Assembly: GCA_022819605.1 (NCBI GenBank)
Contig: JAJEGW010000037.1
Coordinates: 1 to 62,753 of the forward strand
DNA from: Silicimonas sp.
Lineage (GTDB): Bacteria; Pseudomonadota; Alphaproteobacteria; Rhodobacterales; Rhodobacteraceae
Direction: 5' to 3'
DNA: 62,753 bases
Shown here piece by piece: positions 7,758 through 15,896 of the stretch; position 1 is the first letter of the stretch, and each line of letters starts with the position of its first letter. The notes below the pieces were generated by a model that was not told where the DNA came from, did not search any database, and was given only the letters and a program-made list of their open reading frames with translations. A program made the translations under genes and the position numbers.

Positions 7758-8897
7758 ATGACAGATCTGCCAAGCAGGGAACAATTCGCGACAATTGGCG
7801 CGGGGTACTCACCTGACGTGAGCTGCTCAATGTCGCTGAAGGCGGACGCCTACACGGACCCGGCCTGGTACAAAGTGGATCGGTCCGAGATCATTGCGCG
7901 CAACTGGCAATGGGTATGCCATGTCGAGAAGCTGCGCGCGCCCGGTTCCTACCTTGCAACCGAAATCGCCGGAAGGCCGATCGCCCTCGTTCGAGATCGT
8001 GAGGGTGTCCTTCGCGCCTTCTACAATGTCTGCAAGCACCGCGCGCACCATCTTCTCAGCGGAGAAGGGACGGCGTCGCGGATCATGTGCCCCTATCATG
8101 CCTGGGTCTATCGGCTGGACGGCCAACTGGTCCGTGCACCGGAAACCGAGAACCTCTCTGGCTTCGACGCGAATTCGATCTGCCTCGACGAGGTGCAGGT
8201 GACCGAATTCGCGGGTTTCATCTTCGTGAACCTGGATCCGGCCGCGGTGCCCCTGTCCCAAGCGTCAGAAAGCCTCGAGACCGAGATCCGCCACTGGGCG
8301 CCGGACATCGAAGAACTCACGTTCGGGCATCGCCTGTCCTACGACATCAGGTCGAACTGGAAGAACGTCGTCGACAATTTCCTGGAGTGCTATCACTGCC
8401 CGATCGCCCACAAGGACTTCTGCAACCTGGTGGATATGGACACCTACGAGGTGACAACCCACGGAATCTATTCGAGCCATATGGCAGAGGCTGGGCAAGG
8501 CGCCAACACCGCATATGACGTCTCGAATGCAACGGTACGCACCCATGCGGTGTGGTGGCTTTGGCCCACGACCTGCTTCATGCGCTATCCGGGTCGGTCG
8601 TCCATGATCGTTCTGAACATCATCCCCGTCAGCGCCGACCGAACGCTGGAAACTTACGACTTTTTCCTCGAGACGCCCGAACCGGATGAAATGGAGAAGG
8701 ATGCCATCCGCTATCTCGACGAGGTGCTGCAGCGCGAAGACATCGACATCGTCGAAAGCGTGCAGAAGGGGATGGCAACGCCTGCGTTCGCTCAAGGGCG
8801 GATCGTAAGCAATCCGACGGGCTCGGGAAAGTCGGAGCACGCTGTGCACCACTTTCACGGACTCGTGCTGGACTCCTACGCCAGGGCAGCCCGGTGA
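7758..8897 (+). CDS. Rieske non-heme iron oxygenase, quaternary-amine type (CntA/GbcA-like)
   Basis: A 379-residue oxygenase alpha subunit. The Rieske cluster ligands are Cys92, His94, Cys111 and His114. The catalytic domain has Glu210-Cys-Tyr-His213 and His218; the third iron ligand is probably an Asp in the REDIDIVE segment. A Glu rather than Asp three residues before the first His is what carnitine oxygenase CntA uses to pass electrons between subunits, and the NFLECYHCPIAH pattern is shared with glycine betaine and stachydrine demethylases. Likely reaction: oxidative N-demethylation or C-N cleavage of a betaine. The partner reductase is not encoded nearby. Confidence 0.87.
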   Translation: MTDLPSREQFATIGAGYSPDVSCSMSLKADAYTDPAWYKVDRSEIIARNWQWVCHVEKLRAPGSYLATEIAGRPIALVRDREGVLRAFYNVCKHRAHHLLSGEGTASRIMCPYHAWVYRLDGQLVRAPETENLSGFDANSICLDEVQVTEFAGFIFVNLDPAAVPLSQASESLETEIRHWAPDIEELTFGHRLSYDIRSNWKNVVDNFLECYHCPIAHKDFCNLVDMDTYEVTTHGIYSSHMAEAGQGANTAYDVSNATVRTHAVWWLWPTTCFMRYPGRSSMIVLNIIPVSADRTLETYDFFLETPEPDEMEKDAIRYLDEVLQREDIDIVESVQKGMATPAFAQGRIVSNPTGSGKSEHAVHHFHGLVLDSYARAAR

Positions 8898-9095
8898 CGC
8901 GGGCTGGCATCGTCTTGTTCGAGGCCGGACCACCGATGCAGGATGTCGTGAGACGCGGGCGGCCATCGGTCGCCCCTGCATGCACCAGGAATGCGGCTCG
9001 CTTCGCGATCCCGGTTCGGACAGGGTGGAGAGACCAAATGCGGCATGCTGCGACCGCCGCGAAATTCGGAAGGCCGCGACAGGAGGTCGGCGCAC

Positions 9096-9890
9096 ATGAA
9101 GCTTGAAGGAAAGACGGCGTTCGTCACGGGCGGCCGCGGCGGCATTGGACGCGCGATCGTTGCGCGTTTTCTGAACGAAGGCGCGACGGTCTATTCGGCG
9201 GACCTTGGCGAGGGCGGTTCGCTCGACCTGCACGATGATGATGGAAGCCGTTTCGTTCGGCTGGACGTCACGCGCGAGGACGAGTGCATTGCCGCGTTGG
9301 ACCGCGTGCGCGACGAGGCGGGCCGGCTCGATGTTCTTGTCAACGCAGCCGGAATCGAGATCGAGAAGACCATCGAGGAGACCACGCTCGAGGAATGGAA
9401 CCGGTCCTTCGCGGTCAATGTCACCGGCATGTTCCTGACCTCGAAGCATGCCTTGCCATTGCTCCGCTCGGCTGCAGAGCGGGGCACCAGTGCCAGCATC
9501 ATCAATTTCGGCTCGTACGACGGATTCATCGCCGATCCGGGCTTGGCGGCCTACTGTGCCACGAAGGGCGCAGTTCATGCGCTGACCCGCGCAATGGCCT
9601 GCGACCACGGCCCGGAAGGCGTTCGTGTCAACGCGGTTTGCCCGGGCTATGTTGACACCCCCATGCTGCAGAGCTTTTTCGAAGGCGAAGGCTCGGGCGG
9701 TGGCGGCAGGACCATAACGCAATTGCAAAAGGCAGTTCGCGACGTGCATCCCATGCGGACGTACGGCACGCCGGAGGACATCGCGAATCTCGTAAATTGG
9801 CTGGCATCCGACGAAGCGCGCTATGCCAGCGGGCAACTGTGGATTCTCGATGGCGGACTGAGCGCGCAGATCCAGCAGATGAATCCTTGA
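9096..9890 (+). CDS. Short-chain dehydrogenase/reductase
   Basis: A 264-residue classical SDR: cofactor loop TGGRGGIG near residue 10, NAAG later, and the catalytic Ser-Tyr-Lys spread over FGSYDGF and YCATKGA. The start ATG 9096 is 9 bases after a strong AGGAGG (9081-9086). A longer open frame exists upstream but has no ribosome site. The gene follows the Rieske oxygenase by about 200 bp and ends in TGATG, where a short open frame begins. Likely oxidises a hydroxyl product of betaine breakdown; substrate unknown. Confidence 0.85.
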   Translation: MKLEGKTAFVTGGRGGIGRAIVARFLNEGATVYSADLGEGGSLDLHDDDGSRFVRLDVTREDECIAALDRVRDEAGRLDVLVNAAGIEIEKTIEETTLEEWNRSFAVNVTGMFLTSKHALPLLRSAAERGTSASIINFGSYDGFIADPGLAAYCATKGAVHALTRAMACDHGPEGVRVNAVCPGYVDTPMLQSFFEGEGSGGGGRTITQLQKAVRDVHPMRTYGTPEDIANLVNWLASDEARYASGQLWILDGGLSAQIQQMNP

Positions 9891-10066
9891 TGGCCCTGGA
9901 AGTGACCTCGGACGCAGGGGTGGATGCGACGCCGCGAGTCAGCCGCGAGACGGCGAACCTCAACATGGATTCGAAGAATTTCGGGGTCCGTCCGCTTCTC
10001 AAGAAGTTCAGCGAACGGAAGTTCGATCCGAAGCAAGAATTCCTCACCCGGGCCAGGGAGTCATGA
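9890..10066 (+). CDS. Small open frame coupled to the SDR (uncertain)
   Basis: A 58-codon frame beginning in the TGATG that ends the first SDR and ending in an ATGA shared with the next small frame. It matches no family I know and is rich in charged residues (KKFSERKFDPKQEF). The overlap chain is how real operon genes in this window are joined, but no Shine-Dalgarno is visible and the product may be noise or a gene remnant. Confidence 0.25.
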   Translation: MALEVTSDAGVDATPRVSRETANLNMDSKNFGVRPLLKKFSERKFDPKQEFLTRARES

Positions 10067-10284
10067 GTCCCAACGTATCCGCAACGATCGAGCGTGAGAT
10101 TTGGCACTTGGACCACGTGCGTTGCACGAGGTTCGGGTTCGAATGCCAAGATCCCGGTCACCTCTTCAACGTCGGCTATTTCGTAGGAAGGGACCAGGCA
10201 AGGCCTTCCCTTTTCGTCGAATCCTTGCCTGGAAGCACGGGTGGTGCCGACACCCCGGTCAGATGCATGCTTGGGAGGAGCTGA
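10063..10284 (+). CDS. Small open frame coupled to the second SDR (uncertain)
   Basis: A 73-codon frame that starts in ATGA (10063-10066), has AGGGAG just upstream, and ends in the TGATG that starts the second SDR. Product unrecognised; it has three Cys and no clear domain. Its 3' half overlaps the hairpins at 10186-10232. It could be a leader frame whose translation affects the folding, or a chance frame. Confidence 0.27.
   Translation: MSPNVSATIEREIWHLDHVRCTRFGFECQDPGHLFNVGYFVGRDQARPSLFVESLPGSTGGADTPVRCMLGRS
10186..10232 (+). promoter_or_regulatory. Two mutually exclusive hairpins before the second SDR
   Basis: Stem A pairs GGAAGG (10186-10191) with CCTTCC (10204-10209), followed by CTTTT. 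Stem B pairs CCAGGCAAGG (10194-10203) with CCTTGCCTGG (10223-10232), a perfect 10-bp stem. The 5' arm of B lies in the loop of A and the 3' arm of A lies in the loop of B, so nested formation is unlikely and the two compete. This is an attenuator-like arrangement, though the T-run is short. Confidence 0.3.
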
Positions 10285-11024
10285 TGCGACTTGTCGACAA
10301 GAAGGCAATCGTTACGGGAGGCGCCCGGGGAATCGGACGCGGAATCGTCGAGGCATTCCTGAGTGAAGGGGCAAGCGTTCTGACCTGCGGGCGCGGCCCT
10401 GCGCCCGATGACCTGCCCAAGGATTGCGTCTGGATGACGGCAGATGTCTCCAGCGCCGAGGACATGGAACGCCTGGCCGCGGCGGCGGGAACGCTTGACA
10501 TCCTCGTCAACAACGCCGGCGTACAGGTCGAGCGAACGGTCATGGACAGCACGGATGCGGACTGGGACCTTGTCATCGGAGTGAACTGCAAGGGCGTGTT
10601 CAACGCTTGCCGCGCAGCCCTTCCCCGCATGCGGACAGGAGGATCCATCATCAACATCGGCTCGGTTTCAGGTCAGGCTGCCGACCCTGGAATGGCGCTC
10701 TACAACGCGTCCAAGGCCTTTGTGCATGGCCTCACCCGTTCAATCGCCGTGGATCACGGACCTGAGGTGCGCTGCAACGCGATTTGCCCCGGATGGATCG
10801 AAACCGGAATGCTCGATGCCGGGTTTGAACTCGCCTCAAATCCAGAGGCTGCCAGGCAGGACGCGCTCTTGCGCCACGCGACACGGCGTTTCGGGCGCCC
10901 CGAAGACATCGCTGCAATCGCGGTCTGGCTGGCGTCTGACGAGGCGGGTTTCGCAACCGGCCAGCTATTCACGGTGGACGGCGGCATGACCGCCGCATCG
11001 CCGATCAACCCGGGAATTTTCTGA
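10284..11024 (+). CDS. Short-chain dehydrogenase/reductase
   Basis: A 246-residue classical SDR with TGGARGIGRG at the N-terminus, NNAG in the middle, and a Ser-Tyr-Lys triad in GSVSGQA and YNASKAF. ATG 10284 follows GGGAGGAG (10273-10280). Its stop and the next start share a base (TGATG, 11022-11026), so it is translationally coupled to the hydroxyacyl dehydrogenase. It is only moderately like the first SDR, so the two probably catalyse different steps. Confidence 0.85.
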   Translation: MRLVDKKAIVTGGARGIGRGIVEAFLSEGASVLTCGRGPAPDDLPKDCVWMTADVSSAEDMERLAAAAGTLDILVNNAGVQVERTVMDSTDADWDLVIGVNCKGVFNACRAALPRMRTGGSIINIGSVSGQAADPGMALYNASKAFVHGLTRSIAVDHGPEVRCNAICPGWIETGMLDAGFELASNPEAARQDALLRHATRRFGRPEDIAAIAVWLASDEAGFATGQLFTVDGGMTAASPINPGIF

Positions 11025-11959
11025 TGGCGGAAATCACGCGAACCTGTGTCATTGGCGCTGGCCTTATCGGCGCAAGCTGGGCGGCTCTCTTTCTTGCCTC
11101 CGGACGGTCGGTAAGGGTATTCGATCCTGCCGCCGGAACCGAAACAGCCGTTCGGGATCATGTTCGGAATGCCTGGCCCGCCATGACCGAGATCGGGCTG
11201 ACGAAACGGGGCGATCCGGATCGGATCACCTTCCACGCATCGCCTGAAGCAGCGGTTGAAGGGGCCGACTTCATTCAGGAGAGCGTTCCCGAACGGATGG
11301 CAATGAAACACGACACGTTTGCACGCATCGAGCCGCACCTTTCGCCACACGCGATCGTCGCAAGCTCGGCCTCGGGACTGACGCTTGGCCAAATGCAGAA
11401 GGGGTGGCGCTCTCCTGGCCGGTTCATTCTGGGTCATCCCTTCAATCCGCCTCACCTGATTCCCTTGGTGGAGCTGATGGCGAACGAAAGTACGCAGCCC
11501 GGCGTGATTGAAGTTGCAGAGGCGTTCTATGCGGACATTGGCAAGACCACGATTCGCGTGCAAAAGGAAGTTCCGGGCCATGTCGCCAACCGGCTGCAGG
11601 CCGCCATCTGGCGCGAAGCGATTCACTTGGTCGAGAGTGGCGTTGCAAGCGTGGGCGACGTGGACAAGGCGATAGCGTCCGGCCCGGGGCTCAGATGGGC
11701 AACCATGGGGCCAACGACGCTGTTTGGTCTTGGCGCAGGCCAGGGCGGGCTGGCGGCTTTTTGCGATCACTTCGCGGACACCTTCAACGGATGGTGGGAC
11801 GATCTGGGTTCGCCGCAGCTGAACGACGCAAACGCAAAGCTGCTGGAAGAGGGGCTGGCGGAAGCCAATGAAGGACGTACCGTGGCCGAGCTGTCGCAAA
11901 GGCGCGATGCAATGCTCGTGGCGATCCAAAGTGCTCTTGCCGAGCTTGAGCCGGAATAG
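11024..11959 (+). CDS. 3-hydroxyacyl-CoA dehydrogenase family, L-carnitine dehydrogenase-like
   Basis: A 311-residue member of the 3-hydroxyacyl-CoA dehydrogenase family without a crotonase domain. It has a Rossmann loop GAGLIGASWA, the SSASGLT segment, and HPFNPPHLIPLVE, which holds the catalytic His. The family's short members include L-carnitine dehydrogenase and L-gulonate 3-dehydrogenase (lambda-crystallin). Given the upstream betaine transporter, GlxA-type regulator and CntA-like oxygenase, oxidation of carnitine or a similar 3-hydroxy acid to the 3-keto form is the best guess. The thioesterase domain fused to some carnitine dehydrogenases is absent. Confidence 0.82.
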   Translation: MAEITRTCVIGAGLIGASWAALFLASGRSVRVFDPAAGTETAVRDHVRNAWPAMTEIGLTKRGDPDRITFHASPEAAVEGADFIQESVPERMAMKHDTFARIEPHLSPHAIVASSASGLTLGQMQKGWRSPGRFILGHPFNPPHLIPLVELMANESTQPGVIEVAEAFYADIGKTTIRVQKEVPGHVANRLQAAIWREAIHLVESGVASVGDVDKAIASGPGLRWATMGPTTLFGLGAGQGGLAAFCDHFADTFNGWWDDLGSPQLNDANAKLLEEGLAEANEGRTVAELSQRRDAMLVAIQSALAELEPE

Positions 11960-12104
11960 CACGACGCATGGACCCCCGCGGCCTCCCCACCGAAGGATGA
12001 TCGACTGGACATTCGAATCCGCGTTCCTCTGTCGAGACCTTTGCTGAAACCCGATGGCTGACCATGGAACGCGGCAGCCGGAAAAACCGCCTTAGGAGGC
12101 ATCA

Positions 12105-12725
12105 ATGGACGACTGGAAAGACAAGCTTGAGCTGCGCGAATTGATCGAAAACTGGGTCATATTGCGGGACGCCGGCTTGTGGGACAAGTTCCGTACGGTC
12201 TGGCACGACGACGGCCGCATGATGGCGACCTGGACCCAAGGGACGGCTGACGAGTTCATCGAAATGAACAAGCAAGGCTGGGCGCGCGGCGTGTCGATCC
12301 TGCATTTTCTGGGCGGCTTCAGTTGCGAGACCGCAGGCGACCGCGCAGTCACGCAAACCAAGATGACGATCTCCCAACGCGGTGAGGTTCACGGCGTTCT
12401 GGTGGATGTCGTCTGCACGGGGCGCTTTTTCGACTTCCTGGAGAAACGTGAAGGCAATTGGGGAATGTGCCTGCGTCAGCCGATCTATGAGAAGGACCGG
12501 ATGGACCCGATTTCGCCGCGCGCGACGCTTGAACTTGATCAAGCGGTTCTGGACGCGTTTCCCCTAGGATATCAGCATCTTGCCTATCTTCAGTCGCAGG
12601 TCGGCTATCCGGTCAAGAGAGACATGCCGGGCCTGAAGGGCCCCGAGGTCGAAGCGCTTTATGCCACCGGGGCCGACTGGCTGGCCGGGAAGTCAATCAC
12701 TTGGGCCGGACATGCCTGGGGCTGA
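12105..12725 (+). CDS. NTF2/SnoaL-like fold protein
   Basis: A 206-residue protein with the helix-rich start KLELRELIENWVILRDAGLW and the following strand pattern of the nuclear transport factor 2 / SnoaL-like fold, usually small-molecule hydrolases, isomerases or dehydratases. A strong TTAGGAGGC lies 6 bases before the ATG. It is the last gene of the catabolic block, 145 bp after the hydroxyacyl dehydrogenase. The cavity residues cannot be assigned to a reaction from sequence. Confidence 0.68.
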   Translation: MDDWKDKLELRELIENWVILRDAGLWDKFRTVWHDDGRMMATWTQGTADEFIEMNKQGWARGVSILHFLGGFSCETAGDRAVTQTKMTISQRGEVHGVLVDVVCTGRFFDFLEKREGNWGMCLRQPIYEKDRMDPISPRATLELDQAVLDAFPLGYQHLAYLQSQVGYPVKRDMPGLKGPEVEALYATGADWLAGKSITWAGHAWG

Positions 12726-12793
12726 AGCCGGAACCTGCAATGAGGGTGGCTGCCTGGCACTTCCGCGAAGCTTGCTTGTACTGTGCGCCAGGA

Positions 12794-13609
12794 TCACGTC
12801 CTGAAGGGATTCCTCGAATCGCCGATCGGAGACGGTTCCGGCAGGTGCGAGCCGCCTTCGCCCGAACCTTTTGGCCCTTCTGCAGCCGTCTTGCTTGACG
12901 GGCTTTCCGGCCCTGCCTTCGGACTTGCAAGCTCGTCAAAGAGCGCCACGGCGATGGACTTGCACCGGTCGCGAACGGCGGTCCACTCCTGCAGATCCTC
13001 GGACAGGCCGCGGAATATCCGCGTTCCCTCCTCGCCCAGGTCTCCGGGAAGAGGATTGGCCAACTGGGCCAGCAGTTGCTGCGTTGCAGATTGGCCGTTG
13101 TCCTGGGGATATAGCGCGTCGAAGGACGACATCGCTCTCGCGACGCCATCGTGTCCGAGGCTTGCCGCCATCGCCGCAAAGTCAAGATAGTCTCGCAAGG
13201 CATTCCGTTTCAGGATCAGGACGGCCTTGATGCGCAGCGTCTCCGCCATGGTTGGAACGACGACCTTCTCGCCCTCGCACGACATTTCGACCGTCTCCAG
13301 CGGCTGGCTGCGGATGAGCTGCCTAATTCCTGTCTCGATTCCGTCAAGTGAACCAAGGATCAAAACAGGCGGCCGGACACGGGCGGTCTTCCAGCCGGCC
13401 ACGGACTCCAGGTCCGCGAGCACGTCATCGAACCGTTCACGGAGATCTGTCAGCACATGATCCGCGTCGCGGGAGAAGCGGTGTCCGGAATGAATGCCGG
13501 CGGCCGTTCCGCCAACCAGCACAGCGTCCGGGAAATGTCGCTGCAAGCGTGCGGCGGCGGAAATTACCTTTTCCCAGTCAGGGTGCTGCACGACGACGCG
13601 CCTTTGCAT
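12794..13609 (-). CDS. AbiEii-like nucleotidyltransferase
   Basis: A 271-residue protein with an MNT-type nucleotidyltransferase core: VGGTAAGIHSGHRFSRDADH near residues 27-46 carries the Gly-Gly and the Asp-x-Asp metal pair, so the active site looks intact. Helical domains and a Pro/Ser/Gly-rich tail of about 45 residues follow. AbiEii toxins transfer nucleotides to tRNA or other acceptors. The start was set at 13609, inside the end of the upstream gene (32-base overlap), since the longer frame has no family resemblance before it. The partner is not AbiEi-like in size, so the pair may be a related system. Confidence 0.68.
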   Translation of the reverse strand: MQRRVVVQHPDWEKVISAAARLQRHFPDAVLVGGTAAGIHSGHRFSRDADHVLTDLRERFDDVLADLESVAGWKTARVRPPVLILGSLDGIETGIRQLIRSQPLETVEMSCEGEKVVVPTMAETLRIKAVLILKRNALRDYLDFAAMAASLGHDGVARAMSSFDALYPQDNGQSATQQLLAQLANPLPGDLGEEGTRIFRGLSEDLQEWTAVRDRCKSIAVALFDELASPKAGPESPSSKTAAEGPKGSGEGGSHLPEPSPIGDSRNPFRT

Positions 13610-13865
13610 AGGCAAGCCAGAAATGATGACGCTGCGCGCTTGGGTCGCCGACATGCATGCCGCAGACGCGTTCCACGACATCCAGCAAGGATGGCTGTTC
13701 GACGCACCACTGGCGAAGCATCGTCCAGTCCGCCCATAGCCCGCGCGCGATGATGTCGTCGATCGCCGTTGGCGACCGTGCGGCGGCTTTCGTGTCGACA
13801 AGATGGCGATGCCGCATGTCTCGATCCAATTCAACGTGGAATGACGGTGCCTGCCGTCGCTCCAA
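13578..13865 (-). CDS. Small partner of the nucleotidyltransferase (candidate antitoxin)
   Basis: A 95-residue basic protein that overlaps the nucleotidyltransferase start by 32 bases, as toxin-antitoxin partners often do. It has a helical middle (TAIDDIIARGLWADWTMLRQ, DVVERVCGMHV). No named family recognised. The order, size and overlap make it the likely partner; function is inferred only from position. Confidence 0.5.
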   Translation of the reverse strand: MERRQAPSFHVELDRDMRHRHLVDTKAAARSPTAIDDIIARGLWADWTMLRQWCVEQPSLLDVVERVCGMHVGDPSAQRHHFWLAYAKARRRAAP

Positions 13866-14108
13866 GAATAGCGTTAACAGGTCGAAAACTCAAGGAGGAG
13901 ACCCGCCGGGCGGCAGCATCACGTCTTGCTGGGATCCGGATGATCTCGTGCGTGATTTCGTCCCCGAAGCGGAAAGCAATGGGCACCGAAAGAGGCTGGC
14001 TATCACTGGAGTCCTGCAGGCGAGCCAACGCCTCGTCGAAAGCTGCCGCGCTGCGCGAATGCCGACCCTGATCCCGAATTCCGGCTCTTCGCAGCGATCG
14101 ACGGTCTG

Positions 14109-15020
14109 TCAACTGTCAAGGATGTCCACGATCGCGCCCCGCTTGCCGATGACCTTGAGCGCGAGAGCATGCCCGGCCTCCATTGCCTTGATCGACGAGC
14201 AGCCAGTGGCCGTTGCCGCGAGATAGCCTGCGTTGAAACTGTCGCCCGCAGCCGTTGTATCCACGACATTCTCTGCGATTGGTACGTTCAAGGCATGCCC
14301 CTCCGGTCCCAGATCCAATGGTCCCGCATCGCCGCGCTTAAGAGCCCCGCGCGAGATACCCCATGATCGAAGCCGGGAAATGACCTCAGTGCTGTCAGCA
14401 TCGCCGAAGAGCGCCATCTCGTCATCGACGGAAGGAAGAGCAATGTCGGTGCGCCGCCAGAACCTCTTCGTTTCGGCGCGTGCAAGTTCGAGGTCATCCC
14501 AGAGATGCGGGCGGAAATTGCTGTCGAATGCCAGAAGTCCGCCGTTCGCCCGGAATCCCTCAAGCGCACTCTGCAGGCGATCCCGCGCCGCGCTTGACAG
14601 AATCGCGAGCGAAATCCCCGAAAGCAGCACAAGGTGGTGGCCGGCAAGAACATCCGCCGGGTCGCGGCCGTCCGCGTCAAACAGCGTCCGTGCCGCGGAG
14701 GACGAACGCCAGTATGCAAAGCTGCGCTCGCCGGCGGCATCGGTCTCGATCGCGTAGAGGCCCGGCATTCGTTTCGGATGCCGGGCGACTGCCGTGGTGC
14801 CGATGTCCCTTGCCTTCATGTCGCGGACGATGCGGTCAGAGAACCTGTCCCTGCCAAGAACCGTCACGTACTCGACGTCCAGTTCTGGCGCGGTGCGCTT
14901 GAGATAGGCTGCGGTGTTGTAAGTGTCGCCCGCCACGTTCAGTTCAGCGGCATTGCCGTTTCCTGCGATGAGTTCGATCATCACTTCGCCAACGCATGCT
15001 ATCCGGAAATGTCGGTTCAC
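14109..15020 (-). CDS. kdgK: PfkB-family sugar kinase, 2-keto-3-deoxygluconate kinase-like
   Basis: About 303 residues of the ribokinase/PfkB family. The N-terminus RIACVGEVMIELI and the C-terminal anion-hole motif TTAAGDSFNAGYL (Asp is the catalytic base) are those of KdgK, which phosphorylates 2-keto-3-deoxygluconate to KDPG for the Entner-Doudoroff route. GTG 15020 lies 5 bases after the GntR stop and matches the usual KdgK start; an ATG at 15062 would overlap the regulator by 37 bases. It shares an operon with the regulator. Confidence 0.8.
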   Translation of the reverse strand: MNRHFRIACVGEVMIELIAGNGNAAELNVAGDTYNTAAYLKRTAPELDVEYVTVLGRDRFSDRIVRDMKARDIGTTAVARHPKRMPGLYAIETDAAGERSFAYWRSSSAARTLFDADGRDPADVLAGHHLVLLSGISLAILSSAARDRLQSALEGFRANGGLLAFDSNFRPHLWDDLELARAETKRFWRRTDIALPSVDDEMALFGDADSTEVISRLRSWGISRGALKRGDAGPLDLGPEGHALNVPIAENVVDTTAAGDSFNAGYLAATATGCSSIKAMEAGHALALKVIGKRGAIVDILDS

Positions 15021-15025
15021 CGGCT

Positions 15026-15742
15026 TCAAGGCTCTGCAAATGTCTGACGCACCTGGTTCCATGCATAATCAAGATGGTCCCGGAGCGCGAGTTCGGCTGC
15101 GTCCGGATCTCGGAAGAGGATCGATTCGAAGATCCTGCTATGCGCCCTGTAGTTCACGTGATTGTGCTCCGGATCCCGCGGCATTCTCGTCCAGTGACTC
15201 GACAGCCAGTCCGTATAGGCTTGGTGAATCGGCGGCAGCACCGGATTGTCGGGAACCTCGTAGAGAACACGGTGGAAGGCAATGTCGGTATCGAAGAAGC
15301 GTTGGGAATCACTGATTGCCGCTTCGTTGTCAGCCAAGGCCTGCTTCATTCGCGCAACATGATTCTTGTCGGCATGCAGTGCTGCGTCGCGGACAAGCGC
15401 CGCTTCCATCATGATGCGGAGCTCGAAGAGGTTTCGCACGCCGCCCGGCACGGTCAGGAGACGGTTGACGACGGATCCGACCGCCTCGATGGCGGCATCG
15501 TAACCCGGCGTTCGCACGACAGGCCGAAACCGCGGCCGGGCTTCGACAAGCCCCTTGGCGGAAAGCGCCTGCACGGCCTCGCGAACGACGGTGCGGCTGA
15601 CGCCGAAGGACTGCATGATTTCGCGTTCGGGCGGCAACGGCTCTCCGACAGCGAGCGTGCCATCAATGATCTGGCGCTCGTAGATCGAGACCAAGTTGTC
15701 CGCTGCGCGGGTCCGCGCGTTTCGAATCCTCGCTTCCGTCAT
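15026..15742 (-). CDS. FadR-subfamily GntR transcriptional regulator
   Basis: A 238-residue regulator with a winged helix-turn-helix (about 25-85; PPEREIMQSFGVSRTVVREA) and a C-terminal FCD domain of six helices with the His/Asp residues that bind metal and an organic acid ligand. It is divergent from the enolase-superfamily gene and upstream of the KDG kinase. Two sites that fit the GntR consensus TNGTNNNACNA lie in the divergent promoter, so it most likely represses both operons until a sugar acid is present. Confidence 0.87.
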   Translation of the reverse strand: MTEARIRNARTRAADNLVSIYERQIIDGTLAVGEPLPPEREIMQSFGVSRTVVREAVQALSAKGLVEARPRFRPVVRTPGYDAAIEAVGSVVNRLLTVPGGVRNLFELRIMMEAALVRDAALHADKNHVARMKQALADNEAAISDSQRFFDTDIAFHRVLYEVPDNPVLPPIHQAYTDWLSSHWTRMPRDPEHNHVNYRAHSRIFESILFRDPDAAELALRDHLDYAWNQVRQTFAEP

Positions 15743-15758
15743 CCGCCGAATGCCTGTT

Positions 15759-15769
15759 TAGTATGACAA
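15759..15769. promoter_or_regulatory. GntR-type operator 1
   Basis: TAGTATGACAA fits the FadR/GntR half-palindromic consensus TNGTNNNACNA at every fixed position. It lies 17 bases upstream of the regulator's start codon and is the inverse of the site at 15835-15845 (shared GTATGACAAAA). Confidence 0.6.
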
Positions 15770-15834
15770 AACGTGGTGAAAATGGCTTGTTTTGCTGGCA
15801 TATTGAAAGAAGTGCTGGACATGTTTGTGCATTT

Positions 15835-15845
15835 TTGTCATACCA
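15835..15845. promoter_or_regulatory. GntR-type operator 2
   Basis: TTGTCATACCA also fits TNGTNNNACNA. It is about 50 bases before the enolase-superfamily gene start. Its centre is 76 bp from that of operator 1, near seven helical turns, so the regulator could bridge the two. Confidence 0.6.
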
Positions 15846-15896
15846 AACCGGAACGAGCCTTGCAATGATCAAGGCATATGCCGCTTGGGGACGCGC

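Noticed and set aside
10120-10155. A tRNA-like T-arm (GGTTCGAATGCC)
   Set aside because: The bases flanking the loop do not form the 5-bp T stem and no acceptor, D or anticodon arms can be drawn around it.
13831-14112. Minus-strand frame of 93 codons after the KDG kinase gene, overlapping its stop by TTGA
   Set aside because: It starts at TTG without a ribosome site, has no family, and overlaps the small AbiEii partner gene; probably a chance frame.
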